A DNA stretch of 64,000 bases from Osmia lignaria lignaria (taxonomy: Eukaryota; Arthropoda; Insecta; Hymenoptera; Megachilidae), in the NCBI RefSeq assembly GCF_051020975.1, contig NC_135032.1:1674001-1738000 (forward strand). The letters run 5' to 3'. How positions within the stretch are numbered: position 1 is the first letter of the stretch; each line of letters begins with the position of its first letter. The notes beneath the pieces are model-generated. The model worked only from the letters and a program-made list of their open reading frames with translations, made no database searches and was not told where the DNA came from. Of this stretch, positions 24,724-37,277 are shown piece after piece. Both the position numbers and the translations under genes were made by a program.

Positions 24724-27700
24724 TTGCAGATATATCTCAAGGGAAGGGGCCTGACGGACATATTTCGAGATATTTCTTCTTCTTGTTGTTCTTCTTCTGC
24801 ACAGCTAAACTGGAAGTGGCATTTCCAGCTCGCAATATCGCAGAGTTATCTCAAAGAAAGGGGCCACGGTGTTTCTGTATCTCTATTATGTTGGTGCGGC
24901 TTCGGAACTTCCAAATATCTTGATATATCTCGAGAACTACGCATCTGATCAAAAAATATCATACAACATAAAAAGTAGGAAACTTAATTCTCTACAAAAA
25001 AGGTCTCTTAACATTTTGCCATAGCTCGCTTCGTTTCCGAGATATTTGCAGATATATCTCAAGGGAAGGGGCCTGACGGACATATTTCGAGATATTTCTC
25101 ATTCTTGTTGTTCTTCTTCTGCACAGCTAAACTGGAAGTGGCATTTCCAGCTCGCAATAGTGCAGAGTTATCTCAAAGAAAGGGGCCACGGTGTTTCTGT
25201 ATCTCTATTATGTTGGTGCGGCTTCGGAACTTTTAAATATCTTGATATATCTCCATAACTACGCATCTGATCAAATAATATCGTAGCAGATAAAAAGTAG
25301 GAAACTTAATTCTCTACAAATAAGGTCTCTTAACATTTTGCCATAGCTCGCTTCGTTTCCGAGATATTTGCAGATTTATCTCAAGGGAAGGGGCCTGACG
25401 GACATATTTCGAGATATTTCTTCTTCTTGTTGTTCTTCTTCTGCACAGCTAAGCTGGAAGTGGCATTTCCAGCTCGCAATAGTGCAGAGTTATCTCAAAG
25501 AAAGGGGCCACGGTGTTTCTGTATCTCTATTATGTTGGTGCGGCTTCGGAACTTTTAAATATCTCGTTATATCTCGAAAACTACGCTTCTGATCAAAAAA
25601 TATCATAGAACATAAATTGTAGGAAACATAATTCTCTACAAAAAACGTCTCTTACGATTTTGCCATAGCTCGCTTCGTTTCCGAGATATTTGCAGATTCA
25701 GCTCAAAGGAACTGCCCTGACGGACATATTTCGAGATATTTCTTCTTCTTGTTGTTCTTCCTCTGCACAGCTAAGCTGGAAGTGGCATTTGCGGCTCGCA
25801 CTAGTGCAGAGTTATCTCAAAGGAAGGGGCCACGGTGTTTCTGTATCTCTATTATGTTGGTGCGGCTTCGGAACTTTTAAATATCTTGATATATCTCGAG
25901 AACTACGCATCTGATCAAAAAATATCATAGATCATAAAAAGTAGGAAACTTAATTCTCTACAAAAAAGGTCTCTTACCATTTTGCCATAGCTCGCTTCGT
26001 TTCCAAGATATTTGCAGATATATCTCAAGGGAAGGGGCCTGACGGACATATTTCGAGATATTTCTTCTTCTTGCTGTTCTTCTGCACAGCTAAGCTGGAA
26101 GTGGCATTTGCAGCTCGCAATAGTGCAGAGTTATCTCAAAGAAAGGGGCCACGGTGTTTCTGTATCTCTATTATGTTGGTGCGGCTTCGGAACTTTTAAA
26201 TATCTTTATATATCACGAGAACTACGCATCTGATCAAAAAATATCATAGAGCATAAAAAGTAGGAAACTTAATTCTCTACAAAAAAAGTCTCTTAACATT
26301 TTGCCATAGCTCGCTTCGTTTCCGAGATATATGCAGATTTATCTCAAGGGAAGGGGCCTGACGGACATATTTCGAGATATTTCTTCTTCTTGTTGTTCTT
26401 CTTCTGCACAGCTAAGCTGGAAGTGGCATTTGCAGCTCGCAATAGTGCAGAGTTATCTCAAAGAAAGGGGCCACGGTGTTTCTGTATCTCTATTATGTTG
26501 GTGCGGCTTCGGAACTTTTAAATATCTTGATATATCTCGAGAACTACGCATCTCATCAAAAAATATCATAGATCATAAAAAGTAGGAAACTTAATTCTCT
26601 ACAAAAAAGGTCTCTTAACATTTTGCCATAGCTCGCTTCGTTTCCGAGATATATGCAGATTTATCTCAAAGGAACTGCCCTGACGGACATATTTCGAGAT
26701 ATTTCTTCTTCTTGTTGTTCTTCCTCTGCACAGCTAAGCTGGAAGTGGCATTTGCAGCTCGCAATAGTGCAGAGTTATCTCAAGGAAAGGGGCCACGGTG
26801 TTTCTGTATCTCTATTATGTTGGTGCGGCTTCGGAACATTTAAATATCTCGATATATCTCGAAAACCACGCTTCTGATCAAAAAATATCATAGAACATAA
26901 CTTGTAGGAAACATAATTCTCTACAAAAAAGGTCTCTTAACATTTTGCCATAGCTCGCTTCGTTTCCGAGATATGTGCAGATTTATCTCAAGGGAAGGGG
27001 CCTGACGGACATATTTCGAGATATTTCTTCTTCTTGTTGTTCTTCTTCTGCACAGCTAAGCTGGAAGTGGCATTTGCGGCTCGCACTAGTGCAGAGTTAT
27101 CTCAAAGAAAGGGGCCATGGTGTTTCTGTATCTCTATTATGTTGGTGCGGCTTCGGAACTTTTAAATATCTCGATATATCTCGAGAACTACGCATCTGAT
27201 CAAAAAATATCATAGAACATAAAAAGTAGGAAACTTCATTCTCTACAAAAAAGATCTCTTAACATTTTGCCATAGCTCGCTTCGTTTCCGAGATATTTGC
27301 AGATTTATCTCAAGGGAAGGGGCCTGACGGACATATTTCGAGACATTTCTTCTTCTTGTTGTTCTTCTTCTGCACAGCTAAGCTGGAAGTGGCATTTGCA
27401 GCTCGCAATAGTGCAGAGTTATCTCAAAGAAAGGGGCCACGGTGTTTCTGTACCTCTATTATGTTGGTGCGGCTTCCGAACTTTTAAATATCTTGATATA
27501 TCTCGAGAACTGCGCATCTGATCAAAAAATGTCATAGAACATAAAAAGTAGGAAACTTAATTCTCTACAAAAAAGGTCTCTTAACATTTTGCCATAGCTC
27601 GCTTCGTTTCCGAGATATTTGCAGATTTATCTCAAGGGAAGGGGCCTGACGGACATATTTCGAGATATTTCTTCTTCTTGTTGTTCTTCTTCTGCACAGC

Positions 27701-28095
27701 TAAGCTGGAAGTGGCATTTACAGCTCGCAATAGTGCAGAGTTATCTCAAAGAAAGGGGCCACGGTGTTTCTGTATCTCTATTATGTTGGTGCGGCTTCGG
27801 AACTTTTAAATATCTTGATATATCTCGAGAACTACGCATCTGATCAAAAAATATCATAGAACATAAAAAGTAGGAAACTTAATTCTCTACAAGAAAGGTC
27901 TCTTAACATTTTGCCATAGCTCGCTTCGTTTCCGAGATATTTGCAGATTTATCTCAAGGGATGGGGCATGACGGACATATTTCGAGATACTTCTTCTTCT
28001 TGTTGTTCTTCTTCTGCACAGCTAAGCTGGAAGTGGCATTTGCAGCTCGCAATAGTGCAGAGTTATCTCAAAGAAAGGGGCCACTGTGTTTCTGT
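24557..28095. repeat. Higher-order block X2 (3539 bp, eight monomers deleted)
   Basis: It begins like X1 at an offset of 6116 and follows it through GAGACATTTC at 27341. By TGTACCTC at 27450 it has jumped to the sequence found 3539 bp earlier. The missing 2577 bp equals eight monomers including one of 323 bp. The junction falls between 27346 and 27452, inside the unit starting at 27297. Confidence 0.88.
27297..27618. repeat. Chimeric monomer at the X2 deletion
   Basis: The 5' part matches the unit at 21181 (GAGACATTTC). The 3' part matches the unit at 23758 (TGTACCTC, GGCTTCCGAAC, AAAAATGTC). It is 322 bp long and in register, marking an eight-monomer deletion. Confidence 0.85.
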
Positions 28096-31000
28096 ATCTC
28101 TATAATGTTGGTGCGGCTTCGGATCTTTTAAATATCTCGATATATCTCGAAAACTACGCTTCTGATCAAAAAATATCATAGAACATAAATTGTAGGAGCC
28201 ATAATTCTCTACAAAAAAGGTCTCTTAACATTTTGCCATAGTTCGTTTCGTTTCCGAGATATTTGCAGATATATCTCAAGGGAAGGGGCCTGACGGACAT
28301 ATTTCGAGATATTTCTTCTTCTTGTTGTTCTTCTTCTGCACAGCTAAACTGGAAGTGGCATTTCCAGCTCGCAATATCGCAGAGTTATCTCAAAGAAAGG
28401 GGCCACGGTGTTTCTGTATCTCTATTATGTTGGTGCGGCTTCGGAACTTCCAAATATCTTGATATATCTCGAGAACTACGCATCTGATCAAAAAATATCA
28501 TACAACATAAAAAGTAGGAAACTTAATTCTCTACAAAAAAGGTCTCTTAACATTTTGCCATAGCTCGCTTCGTTTCCGAGATATTTGCAGATATATCTCA
28601 AGGGAAGGGGCCTGACGGACATATTTCGAGATATTTCTCATTCTTGTTGTTCTTCTTCTGCACAGCTAAACTGGAAGTGGCATTTCCAGCTCGCAATAGT
28701 GCAGAGTTATCTCAAAGAAAGGGGCCACGGTGTTTCTGTATCTCTATTATGTTGGTGCGGCTTCGGAACTTTTAAATATCTTGATATATCTCCATAACTA
28801 CGCATCTGATCAAATAATATCGTAGCAGATAAAAAGTAGGAAACTTAATTCTCTACAAATAAGGTCTCTTAACATTTTGCCATAGCTCGCTTCGTTTCCG
28901 AGATATTTGCAGATTTATCTCAAGGGAAGGGGCCTGACGGACATATTTCGAGATATTTCTTCTTCTTGTTGTTCTTCTTCTGCACAGCTAAGCTGGAAGT
29001 GGCATTTCCAGCTCGCAATAGTGCAGAGTTATCTCAAAGAAAGGGGCCACGGTGTTTCTGTATCTCTATTATGTTGGTGCGGCTTCGGAACTTTTAAATA
29101 TCTCGTTATATCTCGAAAACTACGCTTCTGATCAAAAAATATCATAGAACATAAATTGTAGGAAACATAATTCTCTACAAAAAACGTCTCTTACGATTTT
29201 GCCATAGCTCGCTTCGTTTCCGAGATATTTGCAGATTCAGCTCAAAGGAACTGCCCTGACGGACATATTTCGAGATATTTCTTCTTCTTGTTGTTCTTCC
29301 TCTGCACAGCTAAGCTGGAAGTGGCATTTGCGGCTCGCACTAGTGCAGAGTTATCTCAAAGGAAGGGGCCACGGTGTTTCTGTATCTCTATTATGTTGGT
29401 GCGGCTTCGGAACTTTTAAATATCTTGATATATCTCGAGAACTACGCATCTGATCAAAAAATATCATAGATCATAAAAAGTAGGAAACTTAATTCTCTAC
29501 AAAAAAGGTCTCTTACCATTTTGCCATAGCTCGCTTCGTTTCCAAGATATTTGCAGATATATCTCAAGGGAAGGGGCCTGACGGACATATTTCGAGATAT
29601 TTCTTCTTCTTGCTGTTCTTCTGCACAGCTAAGCTGGAAGTGGCATTTGCAGCTCGCAATAGTGCAGAGTTATCTCAAAGAAAGGGGCCACGGTGTTTCT
29701 GTATCTCTATTATGTTGGTGCGGCTTCGGAACTTTTAAATATCTTTATATATCACGAGAACTACGCATCTGATCAAAAAATATCATAGAACATAAAAAGT
29801 AGGAAACTTAATTCTCTACAAAAAAAGTCTCTTAACATTTTGCCATAGCTCGCTTCGTTTCCGAGATATATGCAGATTTATCTCAAGGGAAGGGGCCTGA
29901 CGGACATATTTCGAGATATTTCTTCTTCTTGTTGTTCTTCTTCTGCACAGCTAAGCTGGAAGTGGCATTTGCAGCTCGCAATAGTGCAGAGTTATCTCAA
30001 AGAAAGGGGCCACGGTGTTTCTGTATCTCTATTATGTTGGTGCGGCTTCGGAACTTTTAAATATCTTGATATATCTCGAGAACTACGCATCTCATCAAAA
30101 AATATCATAGATCATAAAAAGTAGGAAACTTAATTCTCTACAAAAAAGGTCTCTTAACATTTTGCCATAGCTCGCTTCGTTTCCGAGATATATGCAGATT
30201 TATCTCAAAGGAACTGCCCTGACGGACATATTTCGAGATATTTCTTCTTCTTGTTGTTCTTCCTCTGCACAGCTAAGCTGGAAGTGGCATTTGCAGCTCG
30301 CAATAGTGCAGAGTTATCTCAAGGAAAGGGGCCACGGTGTTTCTGTATCTCTATTATGTTGGTGCGGCTTCGGAACATTTAAATATCTCGATATATCTCG
30401 AAAACCACGCTTCTGATCAAAAAATATCATAGAACATAACTTGTAGGAAACATAATTCTCTACAAAAAAGGTCTCTTAACATTTTGCCATAGCTCGCTTC
30501 GTTTCCGAGATATGTGCAGATTTATCTCAAGGGAAGGGGCCTGACGGACATATTTCGAGATATTTCTTCTTCTTGTTGTTCTTCTTCTGCACAGCTAAGC
30601 TGGAAGTGGCATTTGCGGCTCGCACTAGTGCAGAGTTATCTCAAAGAAAGGGGCCATGGTGTTTCTGTATCTCTATTATGTTGGTGCGGCTTCGGAACTT
30701 TTAAATATCTCGATATATCTCGAGAACTACGCATCTGATCAAAAAATATCATAGAACATAAAAAGTAGGAAACTTCATTCTCTACAAAAAAGATCTCTTA
30801 ACATTTTGCCATAGCTCGCTTCGTTTCCGAGATATTTGCAGATTTATCTCAAGGGAAGGGGCCTGACGGACATATTTCGAGACATTTCTTCTTCTTGTTG
30901 TTCTTCTTCTGCACAGCTAAGCTGGAAGTGGCATTTGCAGCTCGCAATAGTGCAGAGTTATCTCAAAGAAAGGGGCCACGGTGTTTCTGTATCTCTATTA

Positions 31001-34000
31001 TGTTGGTGCGGCTTCGGAACTTTTAAATATCTTGATATATCTCGAGAACTGCGCATCTGATCAAAAAATATCATAGAACATAAAAAGTAGGAAACTTAAT
31101 TCTCTACAAAAAAGGTCTCTTAACATTTTGCCATAGCTCGCTTCGTTTCCGAGATATTTGCAGATATATCTCAAGGGAAGGGGCCTGACGGACATATTTC
31201 GAGATATTTCTTCTTCTTGTTGTTCTTCTTCTGCACAGCTAAGCTGGAAGTGGCATTTGCAGCTCGCAATAGTGCAGAGTTATCTCAAAGAAAGGGGCCA
31301 CGGTGTTTCTGTATCTCTATTATGTTGGTGCGGCTTCGGAACTTTTAAATATCTTGATATATCTCGAGAACTGCGCATCTGATCAAAAAATATCATAGAA
31401 CATAAAAAGTAGGAAACTTAATTCTCTACAAAAAAGGTCTCTTAACATTTTGCCATAGCTCGCTTCGTTTCCGAGATATTTGCAGATTTATCTCAAGGGA
31501 AGGGGCCTAACGGACATATTTCGAGATATTTCTTCTTCTTGTTGTTCTTCTTCTGCACAGCTAAGCTGGAAGTGGCATTTGCAGCTCGCAATAGTGCAGA
31601 GTGATCTCAAAGAAAGGGGCCACGGTGTTTCTGTATCTCTATTATGTTGGTGCGGCTTCGGAACTTTTAAATATCTTGATATATCTCGAGAACTACGCAT
31701 CTGATCAAAAAATATCATAGAACATAAAAAGTAGGAAACTTAATTCTCTACAAAAAAGGTCTCTTAACATTTTGCCATAGCTCGCTTCGTTTCCGAGATA
31801 TTTGCAGATTTATCTCAAGGGATGGGGCATGACGGACATATTTCGAGATACTTCTTCTTCTTGTTGTTCTTCTTCTGCACAGCTAAGCTGGAAGTGGCAT
31901 TTGCAGCTCGCAATAGTGCAGAGTTATCTCAAAGAAAGGGGCCACTGTGTTTCTGTATCTCTATTATGTTGGTGCGGCTTCGGAACTTTTAAATATCTTG
32001 ATATATCTCGAGAACTGCGCATCTGATCAAAAAATATCATAGAACATAAAAAGTAGGAAACTTAATTCTCTACAAAAAAGGTCTCTTAACATTTTGCCAT
32101 AGCTCGCTTCGTTTCCGAGATATTTGCAGATTTATCTCAAGGGAAGGGGCCTAACGGACATATTTCGAGATATTTCTTCTTCTTGTTGTTCTTCTTCTGC
32201 ACAGCAAAACTGGAAGTGGCATTTCCAGCTCGCAATAGTGCAGAGTTATCTCAAAGAAAGGGGCCACGGTGTTTCTGTATCTCTATTATGTTGGTGCGGC
32301 TTCGGAACTTTTAAATATCTTGATATATCTCGAGAACTGCGCATCTGATCAAAAAATATCATAGAACATAAAAAGTAGGAAACTTAATTCTCTACAAAAA
32401 AGGTCTCTTAACATTTTGCCATAGCTCGCTTCGTTTCCGAGATATTTGCAGATTTATCTCAAGGGAAGGGGCCTAACGGACATATTTCGAGATATTTCTT
32501 CTTCTTGTTGTTCTTCGTCTGCACAGCTAAACTGGAAGTGGCATTTCCAGCTCGCAATAGTGCAGAGTTATCTCAAAGAAAGGGGCCACGGTGTTTCTGT
32601 ATCTCTATTATGTTGGTGCGGCTTCGGAACTTTTAAATATCTTGATATATCTCGAGAACTACGCATCTGATCAAAAAATATCGTAGAACATAAAAAGTAG
32701 GAAACTTAATTCTCTACAAATAAAGTCTCTTAACATTTTGCCATAGCTCGCTTCGTTTCCGAGATATTTGCAGATTTATCTCAAGGGAAGGGGCCTGACG
32801 GACATATTTCGAGATATTTCTTCTTCTTGTTGTTCTTCTTCTGCACAGCTAAGCTGGAAGTGGCATTTGCAGCTCGCAATAGTGCAGAGTTATCTCAAAG
32901 AAAGGGGCCACGGTGTTTCTGTATCTCTATTATGTTGGTGCGGCTTCGGAACTTTTAAATATCTTGATATATCTCGAGAACTGCGCATCTGATCAAAAAA
33001 TATCATAGAACATAAAAAGTAGGAAACTTAATTCTCTACAAAAAAGGTCTCTTAACATTTTGCCATAGCTCGCTTCGTTTCCGAGATATTTGCAGATTTA
33101 TCTCAAGGGAAGGGGCCTAACGGACATATTTCGAGATATTTCTTCTTCTTGTTGTTCTTCTTCTGCACAGCTAAACTGGAAGTGGCATTTCCAGCTCGCA
33201 ATAGTGCAGAGTTATCTCAAAGAAAGGGGCCACGGTGTTTCTGTATCTCTATTATGTTGGTGCGGCTTCGGAACTTTTAAATATCTCGATATATCTCGAA
33301 AACTACGCTTCTGATCAAAAAATATCATAGAACATAAATTGTAGGAAACATAATTCTCTACAAAAAAAGGTCTCTTAACATTTTGCCATAGCTCGCTTCG
33401 TTTCCGAGATATTTGCAGATATATCTCAAGGGAAGGGGCCTGACAGACATATTTCGAGATATTTCTTCTTCTTGTTGTTCTTCTTCTGCACAGCTAAGCT
33501 GGAAGTGGCATTTGCAGCTCGCAATAGTGCAGAGTTATCTCAAAGAAAGGGGCCACGGTGTTTCTGTACCTCTATTATGTTGGTGCGGCTTCCGAACTTT
33601 TAAATATCTTGATATATCTCGAGAACTGCGCATCTGATCAAAAAATGTCATAGAACATAAAAAGTAGGAAACTTAATTCTCTACAAAAAAGGTCTCTTAA
33701 CATTTTGCCATAGCTCGCTTCGTTTCCGAGATATTTGCAGATTTATCTCAAGGGAAGGGGCCTGACGGACATATTTCGAGATATTTCTTCTTCTTGTTGT
33801 TCTTCTTCTGCACAGCTAAGCTGGAAGTGGCATTTACAGCTCGCAATAGTGCAGAGTTATCTCAAAGAAAGGGGCCACGGTGTTTCTGTATCTCTATTAT
33901 GTTGGTGCGGCTTCGGAACTTTTAAATATCTTGATATATCTCGAGAACTACGCATCTGATCAAAAAATATCATAGAACATAAAAAGTAGGAAACTTAATT

Positions 34001-34211
34001 CTCTACAAGAAAGGTCTCTTAACATTTTGCCATAGCTCGCTTCGTTTCCGAGATATTTGCAGATTTATCTCAAGGGATGGGGCATGACGGACATATTTCG
34101 AGATACTTCTTCTTCTTGTTGTTCTTCTTCTGCACAGCTAAGCTGGAAGTGGCATTTGCAGCTCGCAATAGTGCAGAGTTATCTCAAAGAAAGGGGCCAC
34201 TGTGTTTCTGT
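28096..34211. repeat. Higher-order block X3 (full length)
   Basis: It matches X1 at a constant offset of 9655 bp and retains the eight monomers missing from X2. Unlike X1 and X2, its last unit (34057) is not cut by the hybrid junction but continues normally to GAACTGCGCATCTGGTC. It may therefore preserve the arrangement from which X1 and X2 were derived. Confidence 0.87.
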
Positions 34212-34700
34212 ATCTCTATTATGTTGGTGCGGCTTCGGAACTTTTAAATATCTTGATATATCTCGAGAACTGCGCATCTGGTCAAAAAATATCATAGAAC
34301 ATAAAAAGTAGGAAACTTAATTCTCTACGAAAAAGGTCTCTCAACATTTTGCCATAGCTCGCTTCGTTTCCGAGATATTTGCAGGTTTATCTCAAGGGAA
34401 GGGGCCTAACGGACATATTTCGAGATATTTCTTCTTCTTGTTGTTCTTCTTCTGCACAGCTAAACTGGAAGTGGCATTTCCAGCTCGCAATAGTGCAGAG
34501 TTATCTCAAAGAAAGGAGCCACGGTGTTTCTGTATCTCTATTCTGTTGGTGCGGCTTCGGAACTTTTAAATATCTTGATATATCTCGAGAACTACGCATC
34601 TGATCAAAAAATATCATAGAAGATAAAAAGTAGGAAACTTAATTCTCTACAAAAAAGGTCTCTTAACATTTTGCCATAGCTCGCTTCGTTTCCGAGATAT
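32430..34700. repeat. Eight-monomer tandem duplication, copy Y1
   Basis: Units 32446 to 34379 reappear 2577 bp later as 35023 to 36956. Shared markers in order: TTCGTCTGC, ATATCGTAG with AAATAAAGTC, the 323-bp unit, TGACAGACATA, TGTACCTC, CATCTGGTC with lost TGA, and AAGGAGCCAC with TATTCTGTTGG. It overlaps the 3' half of X3. The unit at 34701 separates the copies and is a GATGGGGCATG type. Confidence 0.87.
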
Positions 34701-35006
34701 TTGCAGATTTATCTCAAGGGATGGGGCATGACGGACATATTTCGAGATACTTCTTCTTCTTGTTGTTCTTCTTCTGCACAGCTAAGCTGGAAGTGGCATT
34801 TGCAGCTCGCAATAGTGCAGAGTTATCTCAAAGAAAGGGGCCACTGTGTTTCTGTATCTCTATTATGTTGGTGCGGCTTCGGAACTTTTAAATATCTTGA
34901 TATATCTCGAGAACTGCGCATCTGATCAAAAAATATCATAGAACATAAAAAGTAGGAAACTTAATTCTCTACAAAAAAGGTCTCTTAACATTTTGCCATA
35001 GCTCGC

Positions 35007-37277
35007 TTCGTTTCCGAGATATTTGCAGATTTATCTCAAGGGAAGGGGCCTAACGGACATATTTCGAGATATTTCTTCTTCTTGTTGTTCTTCGTCTGCA
35101 CAGCTAAACTGGAAGTGGCATTTCCAGCTCGCAATAGTGCAGAGTTATCTCAAAGAAAGGGGCCACGGTGTTTCTGTATCTCTATTATGTTGGTGCGGCT
35201 TCGGAACTTTTAAATATCTTGATATATCTCGAGAACTACGCATCTGATCAAAAAATATCGTAGAACATAAAAAGTAGGAAACTTAATTCTCTACAAATAA
35301 AGTCTCTTAACATTTTGCCATAGCTCGCTTCGTTTCCGAGATATTTGCAGATTTATCTCAAGGGAAGGGGCCTGACGGACATATTTCGAGATATTTCTTC
35401 TTCTTGTTGTTCTTCTTCTGCACAGCTAAGCTGGAAGTGGCATTTGCAGCTCGCAATAGTGCAGAGTTATCTCAAAGAAAGGGGCCACGGTGTTTCTGTA
35501 TCTCTATTATGTTGGTGCGGCTTCGGAACTTTTAAATATCTTGATATATCTCGAGAACTGCGCATCTGATCAAAAAATATCATAGAACATAAAAAGTAGG
35601 AAACTTAATTCTCTACAAAAAAGGTCTCTTAACATTTTGCCATAGCTCGCTTCGTTTCCGAGATATTTGCAGATTTATCTCAAGGGAAGGGGCCTAACGG
35701 ACATATTTCGAGATATTTCTTCTTCTTGTTGTTCTTCTTCTGCACAGCTAAACTGGAAGTGGCATTTCCAGCTCGCAATAGTGCAGAGTTATCTCAAAGA
35801 AAGGGGCCACGGTGTTTCTGTATCTCTATTATGTTGGTGCGGCTTCGGAACTTTTAAATATCTCGATATATCTCGAAAACTACGCTTCTGATCAAAAAAT
35901 ATCATAGAACATAAATTGTAGGAAACATAATTCTCTACAAAAAAAGGTCTCTTAACATTTTGCCATAGCTCGCTTCGTTTCCGAGATATTTGCAGATATA
36001 TCTCAAGGGAAGGGGCCTGACAGACATATTTCGAGATATTTCTTCTTCTTGTTGTTCTTCTTCTGCACAGCTAAGCTGGAAGTGGCATTTGCAGCTCGCA
36101 ATAGTGCAGAGTTATCTCAAAGAAAGGGGCCACGGTGTTTCTGTACCTCTATTATGTTGGTGCGGCTTCCGAACTTTTAAATATCTTGATATATCTCGAG
36201 AACTGCGCATCTGATCAAAAAATGTCATAGAACATAAAAAGTAGGAAACTTAATTCTCTACAAAAAAGGTCTCTTAACATTTTGCCATAGCTCGCTTCGT
36301 TTCCGAGATATTTGCAGATTTATCTCAAGGGAAGGGGCCTGACGGACATATTTCGAGATATTTCTTCTTCTTGTTGTTCTTCTTCTGCACAGCTAAGCTG
36401 GAAGTGGCATTTACAGCTCGCAATAGTGCAGAGTTATCTCAAAGAAAGGGGCCACGGTGTTTCTGTATCTCTATTATGTTGGTGCGGCTTCGGAACTTTT
36501 AAATATCTTGATATATCTCGAGAACTACGCATCTGATCAAAAAATATCATAGAACATAAAAAGTAGGAAACTTAATTCTCTACAAGAAAGGTCTCTTAAC
36601 ATTTTGCCATAGCTCGCTTCGTTTCCGAGATATTTGCAGATTTATCTCAAGGGATGGGGCATGACGGACATATTTCGAGATACTTCTTCTTCTTGTTGTT
36701 CTTCTTCTGCACAGCTAAGCTGGAAGTGGCATTTGCAGCTCGCAATAGTGCAGAGTTATCTCAAAGAAAGGGGCCACTGTGTTTCTGTATCTCTATTATG
36801 TTGGTGCGGCTTCGGAACTTTTAAATATCTTGATATATCTCGAGAACTGCGCATCTGGTCAAAAAATATCATAGAACATAAAAAGTAGGAAACTTAATTC
36901 TCTACGAAAAAGGTCTCTCAACATTTTGCCATAGCTCGCTTCGTTTCCGAGATATTTGCAGGTTTATCTCAAGGGAAGGGGCCTAACGGACATATTTCGA
37001 GATATTTCTTCTTCTTGTTGTTCTTCTTCTGCACAGCTAAACTGGAAGTGGCATTTCCAGCTCGCAATAGTGCAGAGTTATCTCAAAGAAAGGAGCCACG
37101 GTGTTTCTGTATCTCTATTCTGTTGGTGCGGCTTCGGAACTTTTAAATATCTTGATATATCTCGAGAACTACGCATCTGATCAAAAAATATCATAGAAGA
37201 TAAAAAGTAGGAAACTTAATTCTCTACAAAAAAGGTCTCTTAACATTTTGCCATAGCTCGCTTCGTTTCCGAGATAT
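35007..37277. repeat. Eight-monomer tandem duplication, copy Y2
   Basis: Second copy at an offset of 2577 bp (7 x 322 plus 323). After it, unit 37278 is an unrelated variant (AAAGGGTCCACGG) rather than the counterpart of 34701, which marks the end of the duplication. Confidence 0.87.
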
